DNA of 11,746 nucleotides from Gp13-AA77 sp036521995. GTDB taxonomy: Bacteria > Acidobacteriota > Terriglobia > UBA7540. The stretch is from assembly GCA_036521995.1 (NCBI GenBank), contig DATDGR010000096.1:1-11746 (forward strand), written 5' to 3'. Of this stretch, positions 1-6,068 are shown piece by piece; the stretch's first letter is position 1; each line of letters opens with the position of its first letter. The position numbers and the translations under genes were made by a program. The notes beneath the pieces were generated by a model. That model saw only the letters and a list, made by a program, of their open reading frames with translations. It did no database searches and had not been told where the DNA came from.

Positions 1-114
1 GATCGCGTCGCCATAGCGGACTCGCGTGAGCGGGCTCGAAACGGCATCGAGCACGAGCTGCTTGACGCCTTCGAGGGGGTTTGGGAGGTTCGGCGCTGTC
101 AGTTCCTGGTTCAT
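1..114 (-). CDS. Tyrosine recombinase / integrase, N-terminal end (cut by window edge)
   Basis: The minus strand reads from an ATG at 114 for 38 codons to the window edge with no stop. The peptide starts MNQELTAPN and contains KQLVLDAVSSPLTRVRYGDA. This looks like the start of the SAM-like core-binding domain of phage-type or XerC/D-like integrases, which often open with a 'LVLDSVSSPxTRxxY' helix. Such enzymes carry out site-specific DNA strand exchange for integration, excision or resolution. The catalytic Arg/His/Tyr residues would lie outside the window and cannot be checked. AGGA about 8 nt upstream of the ATG is a moderate ribosome binding site. The gene is divergent from mazE. The call rests on a short N-terminal match recalled from memory, so it is likely but not certain. 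Confidence 0.6.
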   Translation of the reverse strand, partial: MNQELTAPNLPNPLEGVKQLVLDAVSSPLTRVRYGDAI

Positions 115-218
115 TATTACCGTCCTACAAGACACAATTGACCGCAAGGGATTTCTGATCCCGTTTTGTGTTGTCCACAATTCACTTTCGCTTAATGTTA
201 TATTAAAATATAATCTTT
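115..218. promoter_or_regulatory. Divergent promoter region between integrase and mazE
   Basis: This AT-rich 104-bp gap separates two divergent genes. It holds an inverted repeat GGGAT (148-152) / ATCCC (158-162) with a 5-nt loop, flanked by ACACAA (132-137) and TTGTGT (166-171). A TATAAT hexamer lies at 209-214 and a TATATT at 199-204, both just before the mazE ATG at 219, with no clear -35 partner. No Shine-Dalgarno sequence precedes mazE, so a very short leader or leaderless mRNA is possible. The dyads could be an operator for MazE or a recombinase binding site; the sequence does not decide between them. Confidence 0.4.
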
Positions 219-476
219 ATGTACACAACAAATCTACGCAAGGTCGGCGGCTCGATCATGCTGGCCGTGCCGCCTGCGCTGCTCGACATCCTGGACCTGC
301 GGCCGGGAGCAAAGGTGGGCCTGGCGGTGCAGAGCGGCCGGCTGGTTGTGGAGCCGCAGCAACGACCACGGTATACGCTCGACGAGCTGCTGGCGCAATG
401 CAATCCGCAGGCTCGGCGCAGTAAGGAAGAACGCCAATGGCTGGATGAAAAACCTGTGGGCGGTGAGTTGATCTGA
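219..476 (+). CDS. mazE: MazE-like antitoxin (AbrB/SpoVT fold)
   Basis: An 85-residue protein of the MazE/PemI type. The N-terminal half (about residues 5-48) shows the AbrB-like swapped-hairpin pattern: LRKVGGSIMLAVPPALLDIL, then LRPGAKVGLAVQSGRLVVEP. This part normally binds DNA and represses the operon. The C-terminal tail (RYTLDELLAQCNP, then W.....VGGELI) is the flexible segment that in this family wraps around and blocks MazF. Length is typical. The stop codon overlaps the start of the next gene as TGATG (474-478), so antitoxin and toxin are translationally coupled. The ATG at 219 is chosen because the AbrB domain begins right after it; it lacks a Shine-Dalgarno sequence. Family assignment is confident; function is inferred from the family. 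Confidence 0.9.
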   Translation: MYTTNLRKVGGSIMLAVPPALLDILDLRPGAKVGLAVQSGRLVVEPQQRPRYTLDELLAQCNPQARRSKEERQWLDEKPVGGELI

Positions 477-808
477 TGAAGCGCGGAGAAATTTGGCTAG
501 TCAGGCTTGATCCCACACAGGGACACGAGCAGAAGGGCCGGCGCCCGGTCCTAATCGTTTCGCCGGAGGCGTTCAACCGCGTGACCAAAGTGCCTGTAGT
601 GCTCCCGATCACGAGCGGAGGGAATTTCGCGCGGACCGCCGGCTTCGCCGTGACACTGGAGGGTGCCGGAACGAAAACAACAGGCATTGTTCGCTGTGAC
701 CAGCCCCGCGCGCTCGATCTCGGCGCGCGCAGCGGCAAGAAGATGGAAAGCGTTCCCGACGCAATCGTGGATGAGGTGCTGGCGAAGCTGGCACCGATAT
801 TCGAATAA
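476..808 (+). CDS. mazF: MazF/PemK-family toxin (mRNA interferase)
   Basis: A 110-residue protein of normal MazF length. It starts with MKRGEIWLVRLDPTQGHEQK, the hallmark N-terminus of the family, followed by GRRPVLIVSP. The middle has VVLPITSGGNFARTAGF and TTGIVRCDQPRALDL, which carry the conserved residues of the RNA-binding and catalytic surface. It ends with VPDAIVDEVLAKL. MazF enzymes are sequence-specific, ribosome-independent endoribonucleases that cut mRNA in the cytoplasm when the labile MazE is lost. All recognisable blocks are intact, so the toxin is probably functional. The start overlaps the mazE stop codon. The cleavage motif cannot be predicted from sequence. Confidence 0.93.
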   Translation: MKRGEIWLVRLDPTQGHEQKGRRPVLIVSPEAFNRVTKVPVVLPITSGGNFARTAGFAVTLEGAGTKTTGIVRCDQPRALDLGARSGKKMESVPDAIVDEVLAKLAPIFE

Positions 809-921
809 TACTTGCCCCCAAAGCGCGGAGCAGTAAGCCCAGGGCACGCGAACCGCGCAAGTGTCAAAGATTGACAATGTCTGTTATGGCGGCAAAGTGT
901 CGGTTAGGAGCACCACGATCC

Positions 922-1188
922 ATGAACGTCTCGCTTACGTCTGAGCTCGAAAGATTCGTCAGCGACAAAGTCGAGTCCGGACGCTACAACTCGGCGAGCG
1001 AGGTGATCCGCGAGGCCCTTCGCCTTCTGGAAGAGCACGACCAGGCCCGCGCCGCTCAGTTGGCCGGATTTAACCAGGAACTCGGCCGCCGTCTCGCTTC
1101 CATCGACCGTGGCGAAAGGGTGAAACCCACCGAGGCTCTCGCCCGATTGCAGCGTAAATCCGCACAGCGTCGAAAGCCGCAGGCGTGA
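922..1188 (+). CDS. parD: ParD-like antitoxin (ribbon-helix-helix)
   Basis: An 88-residue protein. The first 45 residues, with NVSLTSELERFVSDKVESGR and YNSASEVIREALRLLEEHD, are a textbook ParD/CopG ribbon-helix-helix domain that dimerises and binds the operon promoter. The C-terminal part is charged and would bind ParE. The start at ATG 922 is preferred over in-frame upstream codons because AGGAG at 906-910 sits 11 nt upstream and the RHH strand begins at once. The stop codon TGA (1186-1188) overlaps the GTG start of the following toxin gene. The toxin is truncated, so this antitoxin may now be an orphan repressor or could neutralise related ParE toxins elsewhere. Confidence 0.88.
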   Translation: MNVSLTSELERFVSDKVESGRYNSASEVIREALRLLEEHDQARAAQLAGFNQELGRRLASIDRGERVKPTEALARLQRKSAQRRKPQA

Positions 1189-1382
1189 GCGAATACGTTC
1201 TCGGAGCCGACGCCGTCCTCGATTTGGAGGACATCTGGGAGTACATCGCTTCTGACAGCTTGGCCGCCGCCGACCGCTGGATAGCCAAACTCTTCGATGC
1301 GTTCGAGGAGGTCGCGGACACGCCGGGCATCGGGCACCGCCGCGAAGAACGTCCTTTTATGTTACGTCAAATAGCAGCATGA
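1185..1382 (+). pseudogene. parE: Truncated ParE-family toxin
   Basis: The frame begins with GTG 1185 inside the parD stop. For about 56 residues it matches ParE/RelE toxins: YVLGADAVLDLEDIWEYIA, then AADRWIAKLFDAFEEVADTPGIGHRREE. Intact ParE proteins are about 90-105 residues and continue with strands ending in a 'YRP...VLHGARD' region. Here the homology stops near position 1355-1362 and the frame ends after 65 residues in unrelated sequence (MLRQIAA). I looked in the other two forward frames just downstream and found no continuation, so the 3' end was lost rather than frame-shifted. The break lies only about 65 bp before the end of the mobA block. It may therefore mark the edge of the insertion that brought in the mobilization module. 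Gyrase-poisoning activity is unlikely to survive. Confidence 0.8.
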
Positions 1383-1423
1383 CCAGTAGGATTGGGAGGG
1401 GTAAGAAAATCTTCCTTCCCGAC

Positions 1424-2875
1424 TTAGCGACTCCAGCCGCCGCGACCGCGGTCGTGCTGCCGGCGCTCATGCACTCGCTCCTGGTCTTCGCGTGCCCAAA
1501 ATTTCTGAAAGTGCTCTAGATGTTGTTCAATTACCCCCAGACACTGCTTGGCCTTGCGGATCTCCTCACCTTCGCGCTCGAGTTGCCGCTGGTAGACCAG
1601 GCGTTTCTTCGGCCAGGCTTGCTCGAGTTCGGCCAGCCGTCGCTGACTGCCCTCGAGGAAACGGATGCTCTCGGCGTGCGTCTGTTCTAGGCGCCGAAGA
1701 TCGGCTGAGGGCTTTTTTAGTCCCGTGCGGACGACGAGCCCCTGCACCGGGTGTTTCCGGTGCCAATCCTCGACCGCCGCGGCGCTCCTGGCCGCCTGGT
1801 CGGTCTCCCATTCAACGGTCTTCCACGTCTCGCGCCAAGCCTTGGCATCGGGATCCCACTGATCCTGTTCCCAGATTGCCCGCGCGTTCTGGACGTCCGG
1901 AACGTCCCGGGTGGCGAGGTGCCGCCATCGCTTCAGGGTTGATTCGCGATGGAGCGGTCCCTGGCCGTGGAAGACCGCTTCGACTTCCTCGAGGTGCTTT
2001 TTCTGCTCGGCCTGGCGCCGGCGGAGGGCCTCTTCCTCCTGACGCTGGGCAAGCTGATTCCGGAGTTGGCCGATATCAAGGACCACGGCCTTGCGCTGGG
2101 CATTGTCAGCGTGGACTTGGCGGAGTTGGTCGGCGCGATCGGAGAACAGCGCCCGGCGCACCATTTGGATGACTTTCCAGCCGAGCTTCACCTGGGGGGC
2201 CCGGTCGAGCTCGGCCGCCTTCTCGGCCTGACCCTTCTGGATCGCTTCTTCGCGCTGGGCGGCGATGGACCGGTGATCCACCCGCTCCGGCCGGCGGGCG
2301 CCGATGAGCTGCCTGTTGACCTCCTGAGCCCACATTTGGCGGACGGATTCCACTTCAATCCGCGCCGGCGCCAGACCGAGAGAAAGGCGTTTGGCGTCGG
2401 AGAGCTCGATTTCGCATTTCTCGGCCAAGGCGCCGGCGGTAACCTTCCGTGTCGTCGCCAGCAAATGCGCATGCCAGTTGCGATGGTCACCTTCGCGGTC
2501 TGGGGCATGCAGCGCCACATCGACGGCGCAGCCGTACCTGTTGGCCAAGCCAGCGGCGAACCGCACCGCCAGCTCCCGCCGCTCATCCTCACCCAGCTCG
2601 TCGGGCAGGGCGACCTCCCACTCCCGGGCGGTGCGGGCATCCTTACGCTTCTCGGCCTTCTCGGCGGCGTTCCACAGCTCGGCCCGGGTCCACTGGCCGG
2701 CGCCTTCGGGCAGGACGAGCTTGGTGTGCAAGACGCCGCTGCGCCGCGTGTAATCATGCTCGAGCCCCTGCCGCTCGTCGATCAGGCAGTCGCCGGAGCG
2801 GTAGGCGGCGGCGGCGACTGCGCTGCGGCCGGAGGAGCGGGCGAGGGGCTTGGTCGAGCAGTGGTAGATGGCCAC
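1424..2875 (-). CDS. mobA: MobQ-family relaxase (MobA/MobL)
   Basis: This 483-residue protein would nick oriT and lead the transferred strand during mobilization. It starts at GTG 2875 with AIYHCSTKPLARSSGRSAVA, and CTCC at 2885-2888 gives a GGAG ribosome binding site on the minus strand. The MobA/MobL start normally reads 'MAIYH', so the longer open frame reaching to 3127 is not used. Tyr25 in AAAYRSG is at the position of the catalytic tyrosine of RSF1010 MobA. The histidine motif is seen at about residues 123-137: H.....D....HRNWHAH, which binds the metal. After about residue 210 the protein is rich in Glu, Arg and Gln and looks coiled-coil. There is no primase domain as in RSF1010 MobA. 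It diverges from the TraD-like gene across the putative oriT. An imperfect hairpin lies after its stop (1395-1421). Confidence 0.92.
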   Translation of the reverse strand: MAIYHCSTKPLARSSGRSAVAAAAYRSGDCLIDERQGLEHDYTRRSGVLHTKLVLPEGAGQWTRAELWNAAEKAEKRKDARTAREWEVALPDELGEDERRELAVRFAAGLANRYGCAVDVALHAPDREGDHRNWHAHLLATTRKVTAGALAEKCEIELSDAKRLSLGLAPARIEVESVRQMWAQEVNRQLIGARRPERVDHRSIAAQREEAIQKGQAEKAAELDRAPQVKLGWKVIQMVRRALFSDRADQLRQVHADNAQRKAVVLDIGQLRNQLAQRQEEEALRRRQAEQKKHLEEVEAVFHGQGPLHRESTLKRWRHLATRDVPDVQNARAIWEQDQWDPDAKAWRETWKTVEWETDQAARSAAAVEDWHRKHPVQGLVVRTGLKKPSADLRRLEQTHAESIRFLEGSQRRLAELEQAWPKKRLVYQRQLEREGEEIRKAKQCLGVIEQHLEHFQKFWAREDQERVHERRQHDRGRGGWSR

Positions 2876-2896
2876 TACGCGGCGCTCCTTTTTCCC

Positions 2897-2940
2897 GCCG
2901 CCTTGGCGGCGCAGCGGTTGCCGTTCGCCAAAGCGAACGG
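2897..2940. repeat. Two hairpins in the mobA leader
   Basis: Two perfect inverted repeats lie side by side just upstream of the mobA ribosome binding site. The first is GCCGCC (2897-2902) with GGCGGC (2905-2910). The second is CCGTTCGC (2921-2928) with GCGAACGG (2933-2940) and a 4-nt loop. If transcribed as the mobA leader they could affect translation. As DNA they could be part of the relaxosome assembly region. Neither is followed by a U-tract, so a terminator is unlikely. Confidence 0.5.
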
Positions 2941-2996
2941 ACCGTGCCAAAGCGCGGCAGGAGCAGGGTCGCAGGGACGCCAGTCCCCGCGCACGT

Positions 2997-3047
2997 GACT
3001 TGCGGGAGTGAGCGAAAGCGAACGAAGCAAGTCGTAAGTGCGCACTT
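2997..3047. other. oriT: Putative origin of transfer (oriT) with MobQ-like nic core
   Basis: Between the divergent mobilization genes is an inverted repeat GACTTGC (2997-3003) / GCAAGTC (3027-3033). It is followed directly by CGTAAGTGCGCACTTGC. The TAAGTGCGC core (3035-3043) resembles the conserved nic region TAAGTGCGCCCT that I recall for RSF1010/Ti-type MobQ origins, where an inverted repeat also ends a few bases before nic. AAGTGCGCACTT (3036-3047) is also a perfect 12-bp palindrome. A second imperfect dyad pairs CGAAGCAAGT on the left with ACTTGCTTTGCTTCG on the right. Position, dyad and core all agree with an oriT for the adjacent relaxase. The nick position is an inference. Confidence 0.68.
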
Positions 3048-3168
3048 GCTTTGCTTCGTGCTGCCGCCGCTTGCCGCCATACCGCATGTATGGGATTATG
3101 GACCAACGCGGCGGCCAACACAAGCACGCCTCCGGCGTGCCGGGAAAAGCCCCGTAGGGGGACCCTTT

Positions 3169-3480
3169 ATGCAACAGCGCACGCTGGAACAGCAAATCGC
3201 CGAAGCCGAAACCCGGCTCGCCCGCCTCCGCACCCAAAGCCGCCAGCTGGAAAACGGCCAGAAGATCATTCTGGGCGGCATGCTCCTGGCGGCCGCCAGG
3301 CACGATCCCAAGATTCGCGCCTGGGTGATCAAGGAAGCGGGCAAGGCGGTCACCCGCGAGATCGATAAGAAGCGGCTCGAACCGCTTCTTGCTGAGTTGA
3401 CGGCGATGAAGGACGAAAACGGTGACGATGCCAAAACCGGCGCCAGGGAGGAGCAGGCCACTGCCGGCGGCAAAGCTTGA
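3169..3480 (+). CDS. Small TraD/MobC-like mobilization accessory protein
   Basis: A 103-residue hydrophilic protein starting at ATG 3169, with GTAGGGGG about 8 nt upstream as ribosome binding site. The N-terminus (about 1-30, QQRTLEQQIAEAETRLARLR) is a predicted coiled coil. The centre QLENGQKIILGGMLLAAARHD matches the 'RKIxLGGxLLxAA' motif of small TraD/MobD-like proteins found next to MobQ relaxases. Such proteins are thought to help relaxase assembly at oriT or link it to the coupling protein. It is divergent from mobA over the putative oriT. Its stop codon overlaps the next start as TGATG, so it is the first gene of a three-gene operon that mixes mobilization and toxin genes. The exact role is uncertain. 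Confidence 0.72.
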   Translation: MQQRTLEQQIAEAETRLARLRTQSRQLENGQKIILGGMLLAAARHDPKIRAWVIKEAGKAVTREIDKKRLEPLLAELTAMKDENGDDAKTGAREEQATAGGKA

Positions 3481-4202
3481 TGCCAGGCGGCTCTCCTGAG
3501 AATATGCCGGCAACCTTCGAGCCCCGCCTGGATATCCTTCCTGAATCTCAGCGCCGGTTGTGGCCGGAGCTGGATGCGGTGCCCTCCGACTTCGTGCTGT
3601 ATGGAGGCACCGCCCTGGCCCTCCAGCTCGGTCACCGGGTCTCGGAAGACTTTGATTTCTTCTCGTCTTCGGGCTTCGATCCGGACCGCTTGCGTTCCAG
3701 CCTGCCCTTCTTTCGGGAGTTGGATACGGCAGACCCGAACGCCTGGGTGCAGCGTAAACGCGACACCCTGGAGGCTTTCGTGGACCGCGGCGGGCCGGTC
3801 AAGCTGGCCTTCTTCGGCGGACTGAATACCCTCGGCCGGATCGAGGATCCGCGGCGGGCGGCCGGATCCCGGGTGCAGGTGGCCTCCCTGGTGGACCTGG
3901 CCGGGATGAAGATGCGGGTGATCCAGGTCCGGGGGAGTTGGAAGGACTACGTCGATCTCCATACCCTGGCTGCAAACGGGGTCGACGTAGCAACGGGTCT
4001 GGCCGCAGCCAAAGCGATCGACCGGAATTTTGATCCGGGGATTAGCATCCGGGCTTTGCAGTTTTACGGGGACGGGACGCTGGATCGGGTGGCGGCCGGG
4101 ATGCAGCGAGATCTGACGCGCTGGGCCCAGGCGGTGAATCTGGGGAAACTGCCGGCCTTGCATCCCAAACGGGATCTGAGCCCTGGAGGGTTGGAGCGAT
4201 GA
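3480..4202 (+). CDS. AbiEii/AbiGii-type nucleotidyltransferase (candidate toxin)
   Basis: A 240-residue protein; an alternative start at ATG 3504 would give 232. The DNA polymerase-beta-like nucleotidyltransferase signature is clear: FVLYGGTALALQLGHRVSED followed by FDFFS, giving the GG(T/S) loop and the D-x-D metal ligands. Further on, DLAGMKMRVI, then RGSWKDYVDLHTL, is the conserved Lys-containing motif III/IV of AbiEii proteins. In type IV TA and phage-defence systems such enzymes transfer nucleotides to RNA targets (tRNA for MenT relatives) and stop growth. All recognisable active-site residues are present. It is coupled upstream to the TraD-like gene and downstream (ATGA overlap at 4199-4202) to a DUF6922-like gene, which takes the place usually held by an AbiEi-type antitoxin. 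That partnership is inferred from gene order. Confidence 0.85.
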   Translation: MPGGSPENMPATFEPRLDILPESQRRLWPELDAVPSDFVLYGGTALALQLGHRVSEDFDFFSSSGFDPDRLRSSLPFFRELDTADPNAWVQRKRDTLEAFVDRGGPVKLAFFGGLNTLGRIEDPRRAAGSRVQVASLVDLAGMKMRVIQVRGSWKDYVDLHTLAANGVDVATGLAAAKAIDRNFDPGISIRALQFYGDGTLDRVAAGMQRDLTRWAQAVNLGKLPALHPKRDLSPGGLER

Positions 4203-4531
4203 CTCTCATGGCGCCCTATTCGGAGGAATTACTGCGAGTAGCGAAGAAGGTGGTGTGGTACGACCGGCCGGAGCAAACACTGGGGGACTTAAAGACATTT
4301 CTGACGCACCTTATGGTTTATGGTTCGCCGGCAGATTTGGCCGTAGCGGAGCGCTACGTGCCAGAAGAGGAGTTTCGGAGGGTGTTGGAGGGTGCACCTG
4401 CCGGGGTGTTTACAGAAGAGGCTTGGAAACGCTGGCATGAGCGGTTTGGGATGCCGGTGCCGCCATTACCTCGGCGCCGGTTTCCGGATGGTTCGGTTGG
4501 GCCGGAGGTTGGGGGGTTCTTTGGCAGGTAG
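4199..4531 (+). CDS. DUF6922-like partner of the AbiEii nucleotidyltransferase (possible antitoxin)
   Basis: A 110-residue protein whose ATG overlaps the stop codon of the nucleotidyltransferase gene. The pattern WYDRPEQTLGDLKTFLTHLM, then YGSPADLAVAERYVPEEEFR, then W...FG.PVPPLPRRRF, fits small proteins regularly encoded next to AbiEii enzymes. I recall these as DUF6922-like ('ydyGd.edi..l...y..eeir.vl'). No nucleotide-binding or membrane motif is visible and it is predicted helical. An antitoxin role is suggested only by the tight coupling and the absence of any AbiEi-like gene. The tail after residue 95 is Gly-rich and may be unstructured. A decayed second copy of its C-terminal half follows directly downstream. 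Confidence 0.65.
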   Translation: MTLMAPYSEELLRVAKKVVWYDRPEQTLGDLKTFLTHLMVYGSPADLAVAERYVPEEEFRRVLEGAPAGVFTEEAWKRWHERFGMPVPPLPRRRFPDGSVGPEVGGFFGR

Positions 4532-4536
4532 ACGTA

Positions 4537-4672
4537 GAGGTAGTAGAGCGCTACGTGCCGGAGGAAGAGTTCCGGAGGGTATTGGAGGGGGCACCACCGG
4601 TGGGGGTGTTCACAGCAGAGGCATTGGAAACGCTGGTATGAGCGATTTGGGTTAGCGGTACCTGCGATCGCG
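4537..4672 (+). pseudogene. Decayed partial copy of the DUF6922-like gene
   Basis: About 135 bp repeat the 3' half of the preceding gene (about 4339-4472) at an offset near 198 bp, with clear sequence identity (both contain GCGCTACGTGCC and GGAAACGCTGG). The translation VVERYVPEEEFRRVLEGAP, then GVFTAEA, is nearly the same as in the intact gene. There is one extra codon in the GAP loop. A +1 insertion at GCAT-TGG then gives an early stop at 4639-4641. Ignoring that shift, WKRWYERFGLAVPAI continues the homology to about 4670. There is no start codon or ribosome binding site. It is either a tandem duplication or the remnant of a second AbiEii/DUF6922 cassette. Confidence 0.75.
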
Positions 4673-4700
4673 GGTTGTCCGAAAACAAGACCACATTCGT

Positions 4701-4958
4701 TCAACGCTGATAGATATCCTTGCGATCTCCGACTTTGAGAACCAGCACCGTTGTTACCTCGTTCTGGATGTCGTAGATGATGCGATAGTCACCAACTCGT
4801 ACCCTGTAAAAATCCGAACCAGCAAGTTTTTTCACTCCGGCGGGCCGCGGATTGGTACTGAGACTTTCGAGTTTATCGACGATGCGGCGTCTGACCCTGG
4901 CTTCTAATTTTCGAATTTGACGCTCGGCGGCGGGGGCAATCTCGATGCGGTAGGGCAA
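4701..4958 (-). CDS. relE: RelE/ParE-superfamily toxin
   Basis: An 85-residue protein with the full RelE fold order: YRIEIAPAAERQIRKLEARV, RRRIVDKLESLS, then LAGSDFYRVRVGDYRIIYDI and a final VLKVGDRKDIYQR. The Arg of 'YRVR.GDYR' and the C-terminal 'R..IY.R' are the residues usually linked to mRNA cleavage on the ribosome. The usual 'VGHR' has Asp for His (VGDR), which may alter activity. The only sensible start is TTG at 4958. It is in the same frame as the antitoxin gene, 9 nt after its TAA, with no Shine-Dalgarno sequence. Translation therefore probably depends on re-initiation after the antitoxin, which would keep toxin levels low. Confidence 0.87.
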   Translation of the reverse strand: MPYRIEIAPAAERQIRKLEARVRRRIVDKLESLSTNPRPAGVKKLAGSDFYRVRVGDYRIIYDIQNEVTTVLVLKVGDRKDIYQR

Positions 4959-4967
4959 GGCGAAGTG

Positions 4968-5222
4968 TTATTCACCCAATTCGGCACGCAGTTTGGAAAG
5001 CGATTTGGTACCTTTTCTGCGGGCCTCTTTGCGAGCGGCGAGGGCATCAGAAATATCGCGTTTTTCTTCAATGGCTTGCAGGAGTTCAATGTCATCCATA
5101 GACACCACCGCTGCGATAGGCTTGCCTCGACGCTTGAGGATGACACGTTCTTTGCCGAAGGCAGCTCGATTCACCACGTCGGAGAACTCGTTGCGAGCTA
5201 ATACGGTCGTCATCGATGCCAT
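4968..5222 (-). CDS. Phd/YefM-family antitoxin
   Basis: An 84-residue antitoxin. The N-terminal half, TVLARNEFSDVVNRAAFGKE then RVILKRRGKPIAAVVSMDDI, is the Phd/YefM DNA-binding and dimerisation domain. The remaining part (LLQAIEEKRDISDALAARKE and a basic tail) is the toxin-binding helix region. The start at ATG 5222 has an excellent AGGAGG at 5235-5240, 12 nt upstream; an internal ATG at 5213 is less well placed. It is the first gene of a two-gene minus-strand operon with the RelE toxin. A TGTACA-centred palindrome over the promoter suggests autoregulation, as known for YefM-YoeB. Confidence 0.88.
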   Translation of the reverse strand: MASMTTVLARNEFSDVVNRAAFGKERVILKRRGKPIAAVVSMDDIELLQAIEEKRDISDALAARKEARRKGTKSLSKLRAELGE

Positions 5223-5245
5223 TTGAGTCCAAGGCCTCCTGTCTC

Positions 5246-5276
5246 AAATGTACATTTCGGCAATCTGGTTTGTCAA
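5246..5276 (-). promoter_or_regulatory. Promoter and operator of the phd-relE operon
   Basis: On the minus strand TTGACA (5276-5271) is followed after 18 nt by TACATT (5252-5247), a good -35 with a fair -10. The -10 lies inside the perfect 12-bp palindrome AAATGTACATTT (5246-5257). TGTACA is the core recognised by YefM in E. coli, so the antitoxin probably represses by covering the -10 element. Confidence 0.65.
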
Positions 5277-5862
5277 CGTTGCCGTTGTTGTTGTCGTTGT
5301 GGTCGTTTCGTCATCGGTCCAAGACAATTGCAGTTTTGGCGCCCGCGCGGAGCGTCGCTCAGATCGACCACACTGCAGCGTTTGAGCCGCCCGGCCGCGG
5401 TTATGGCCGCCGTGGCATCCGGATAGGCACACAGATTCCGCCCGTCAAAGGCGGAAGGCTTGTCGCGTCCCCCGCGCCAACAGTCTAGTCAACCCCTCCG
5501 CCGGCTTTCAAGCAACCCGGGGGAATGCCTCGCGCTGCGCATTACAGCCCCGTGGCTGCGTCGGAAAGGCTTCCCCCTTGGCAAAGCCGGAAGAAAGAAA
5601 CAAGAACAGCTTGTTTCGGCGTTCTGGAACAGGCTGGTTCGGGCTGGCGTGTCGATGCAGGCTGAACCGTCGTAAATTGGGTTAGCTCCAGCGCGCCATC
5701 TTGGAGAGGTGGTTTTTGGGGGTCATGCTGGCGGCTTCGGGGAATCTGAATAGCGCGTACGGCAACGGCCAGATTTGGACGGCATCGACTGCGTTTAACA
5801 GCGCCGTGTTGGCGCCGATCCCCAGTGCCTATCACTTCTGCCTCCCTGACTTTCTCCAACTC
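5277..5862. other. No supportable gene between phd-relE and the rep-tail remnant
   Basis: I see no coding frame with a recognisable domain, start and codon pattern on either strand. The left end has a short GTT/GTC-rich simple repeat (about 5278-5307). A frame at 5701-5886 on the plus strand (GNLNSAYGNGQIWTAS) and one at 5542-5859 on the minus strand were examined; neither resembles a protein I know or has a good ribosome binding site. The stretch is best read as degenerate accessory DNA. Confidence 0.5.
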
Positions 5863-6060
5863 TCACTCCTTTGCGGGAAGCGCTAATGCCTCACGGGCCC
5901 AGGTTCGAGACTGCTCGTCGGAACCAGGATTATCTAACACCCGTTGCCAATGTTCACGCTCTAAGAGATCGCGTCGGGCTTGTGCTTCCCTGGTCTGCTG
6001 GACATCTCGCCGGTATTGACGGAGCGATTCACCTTGGAGACATTTTGGAACCGCCGTCTT
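5863..6060 (-). pseudogene. Tail remnant related to the winged-helix repeat protein
   Basis: Just downstream of the winged-helix gene, in a different frame, the minus strand encodes about 65 residues with clear coding character: ESLRQYRRDVQQTREAQARR, then HWQRVLDNPGSDEQSRTWAR, EALALPAKE and a TGA at 5865-5863. The frame opens after a TAA at 6063-6061 and has no ATG. The 22-residue motif W...LxxPxS.......A..AL matches the tail of the upstream protein (residues 347-368, WSEILEDPLSTDEEHQLAKA then AL) at the same length with no gap. It is either a duplicated tail or the original C-terminus cut off by a frameshift near 6065. I favour decay because no start codon is present. Confidence 0.6.
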
Positions 6061-6068
6061 TTATTCCG

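Noticed and set aside
1395..1421. Rho-independent terminator after mobA
   Set aside because: The stem is imperfect and there is no T-tract after it in the direction of transcription.
1949..2998. Long plus-strand open frame (349 codons) opposite mobA
   Set aside because: It is the antisense shadow of a clearly recognised relaxase with conserved Tyr and His motifs; high GC makes such shadows common.
2876..3127. N-terminal extension of the relaxase to an upstream ATG at 3127
   Set aside because: MobA proteins begin with the (M)AIYH strand; a ribosome binding site and GTG fit there, and the extension would run through the oriT.
3096..4163. Long minus-strand open frame opposite the TraD-like and AbiEii genes
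   Set aside because: The plus strand has recognisable motifs and coupled starts there; the minus frame has no domain and a Pro/His/Arg-rich antisense composition.
5542..5859. Minus-strand open frame of 105 codons
   Set aside because: No recognisable motif, no ribosome binding site and a composition typical of chance frames.
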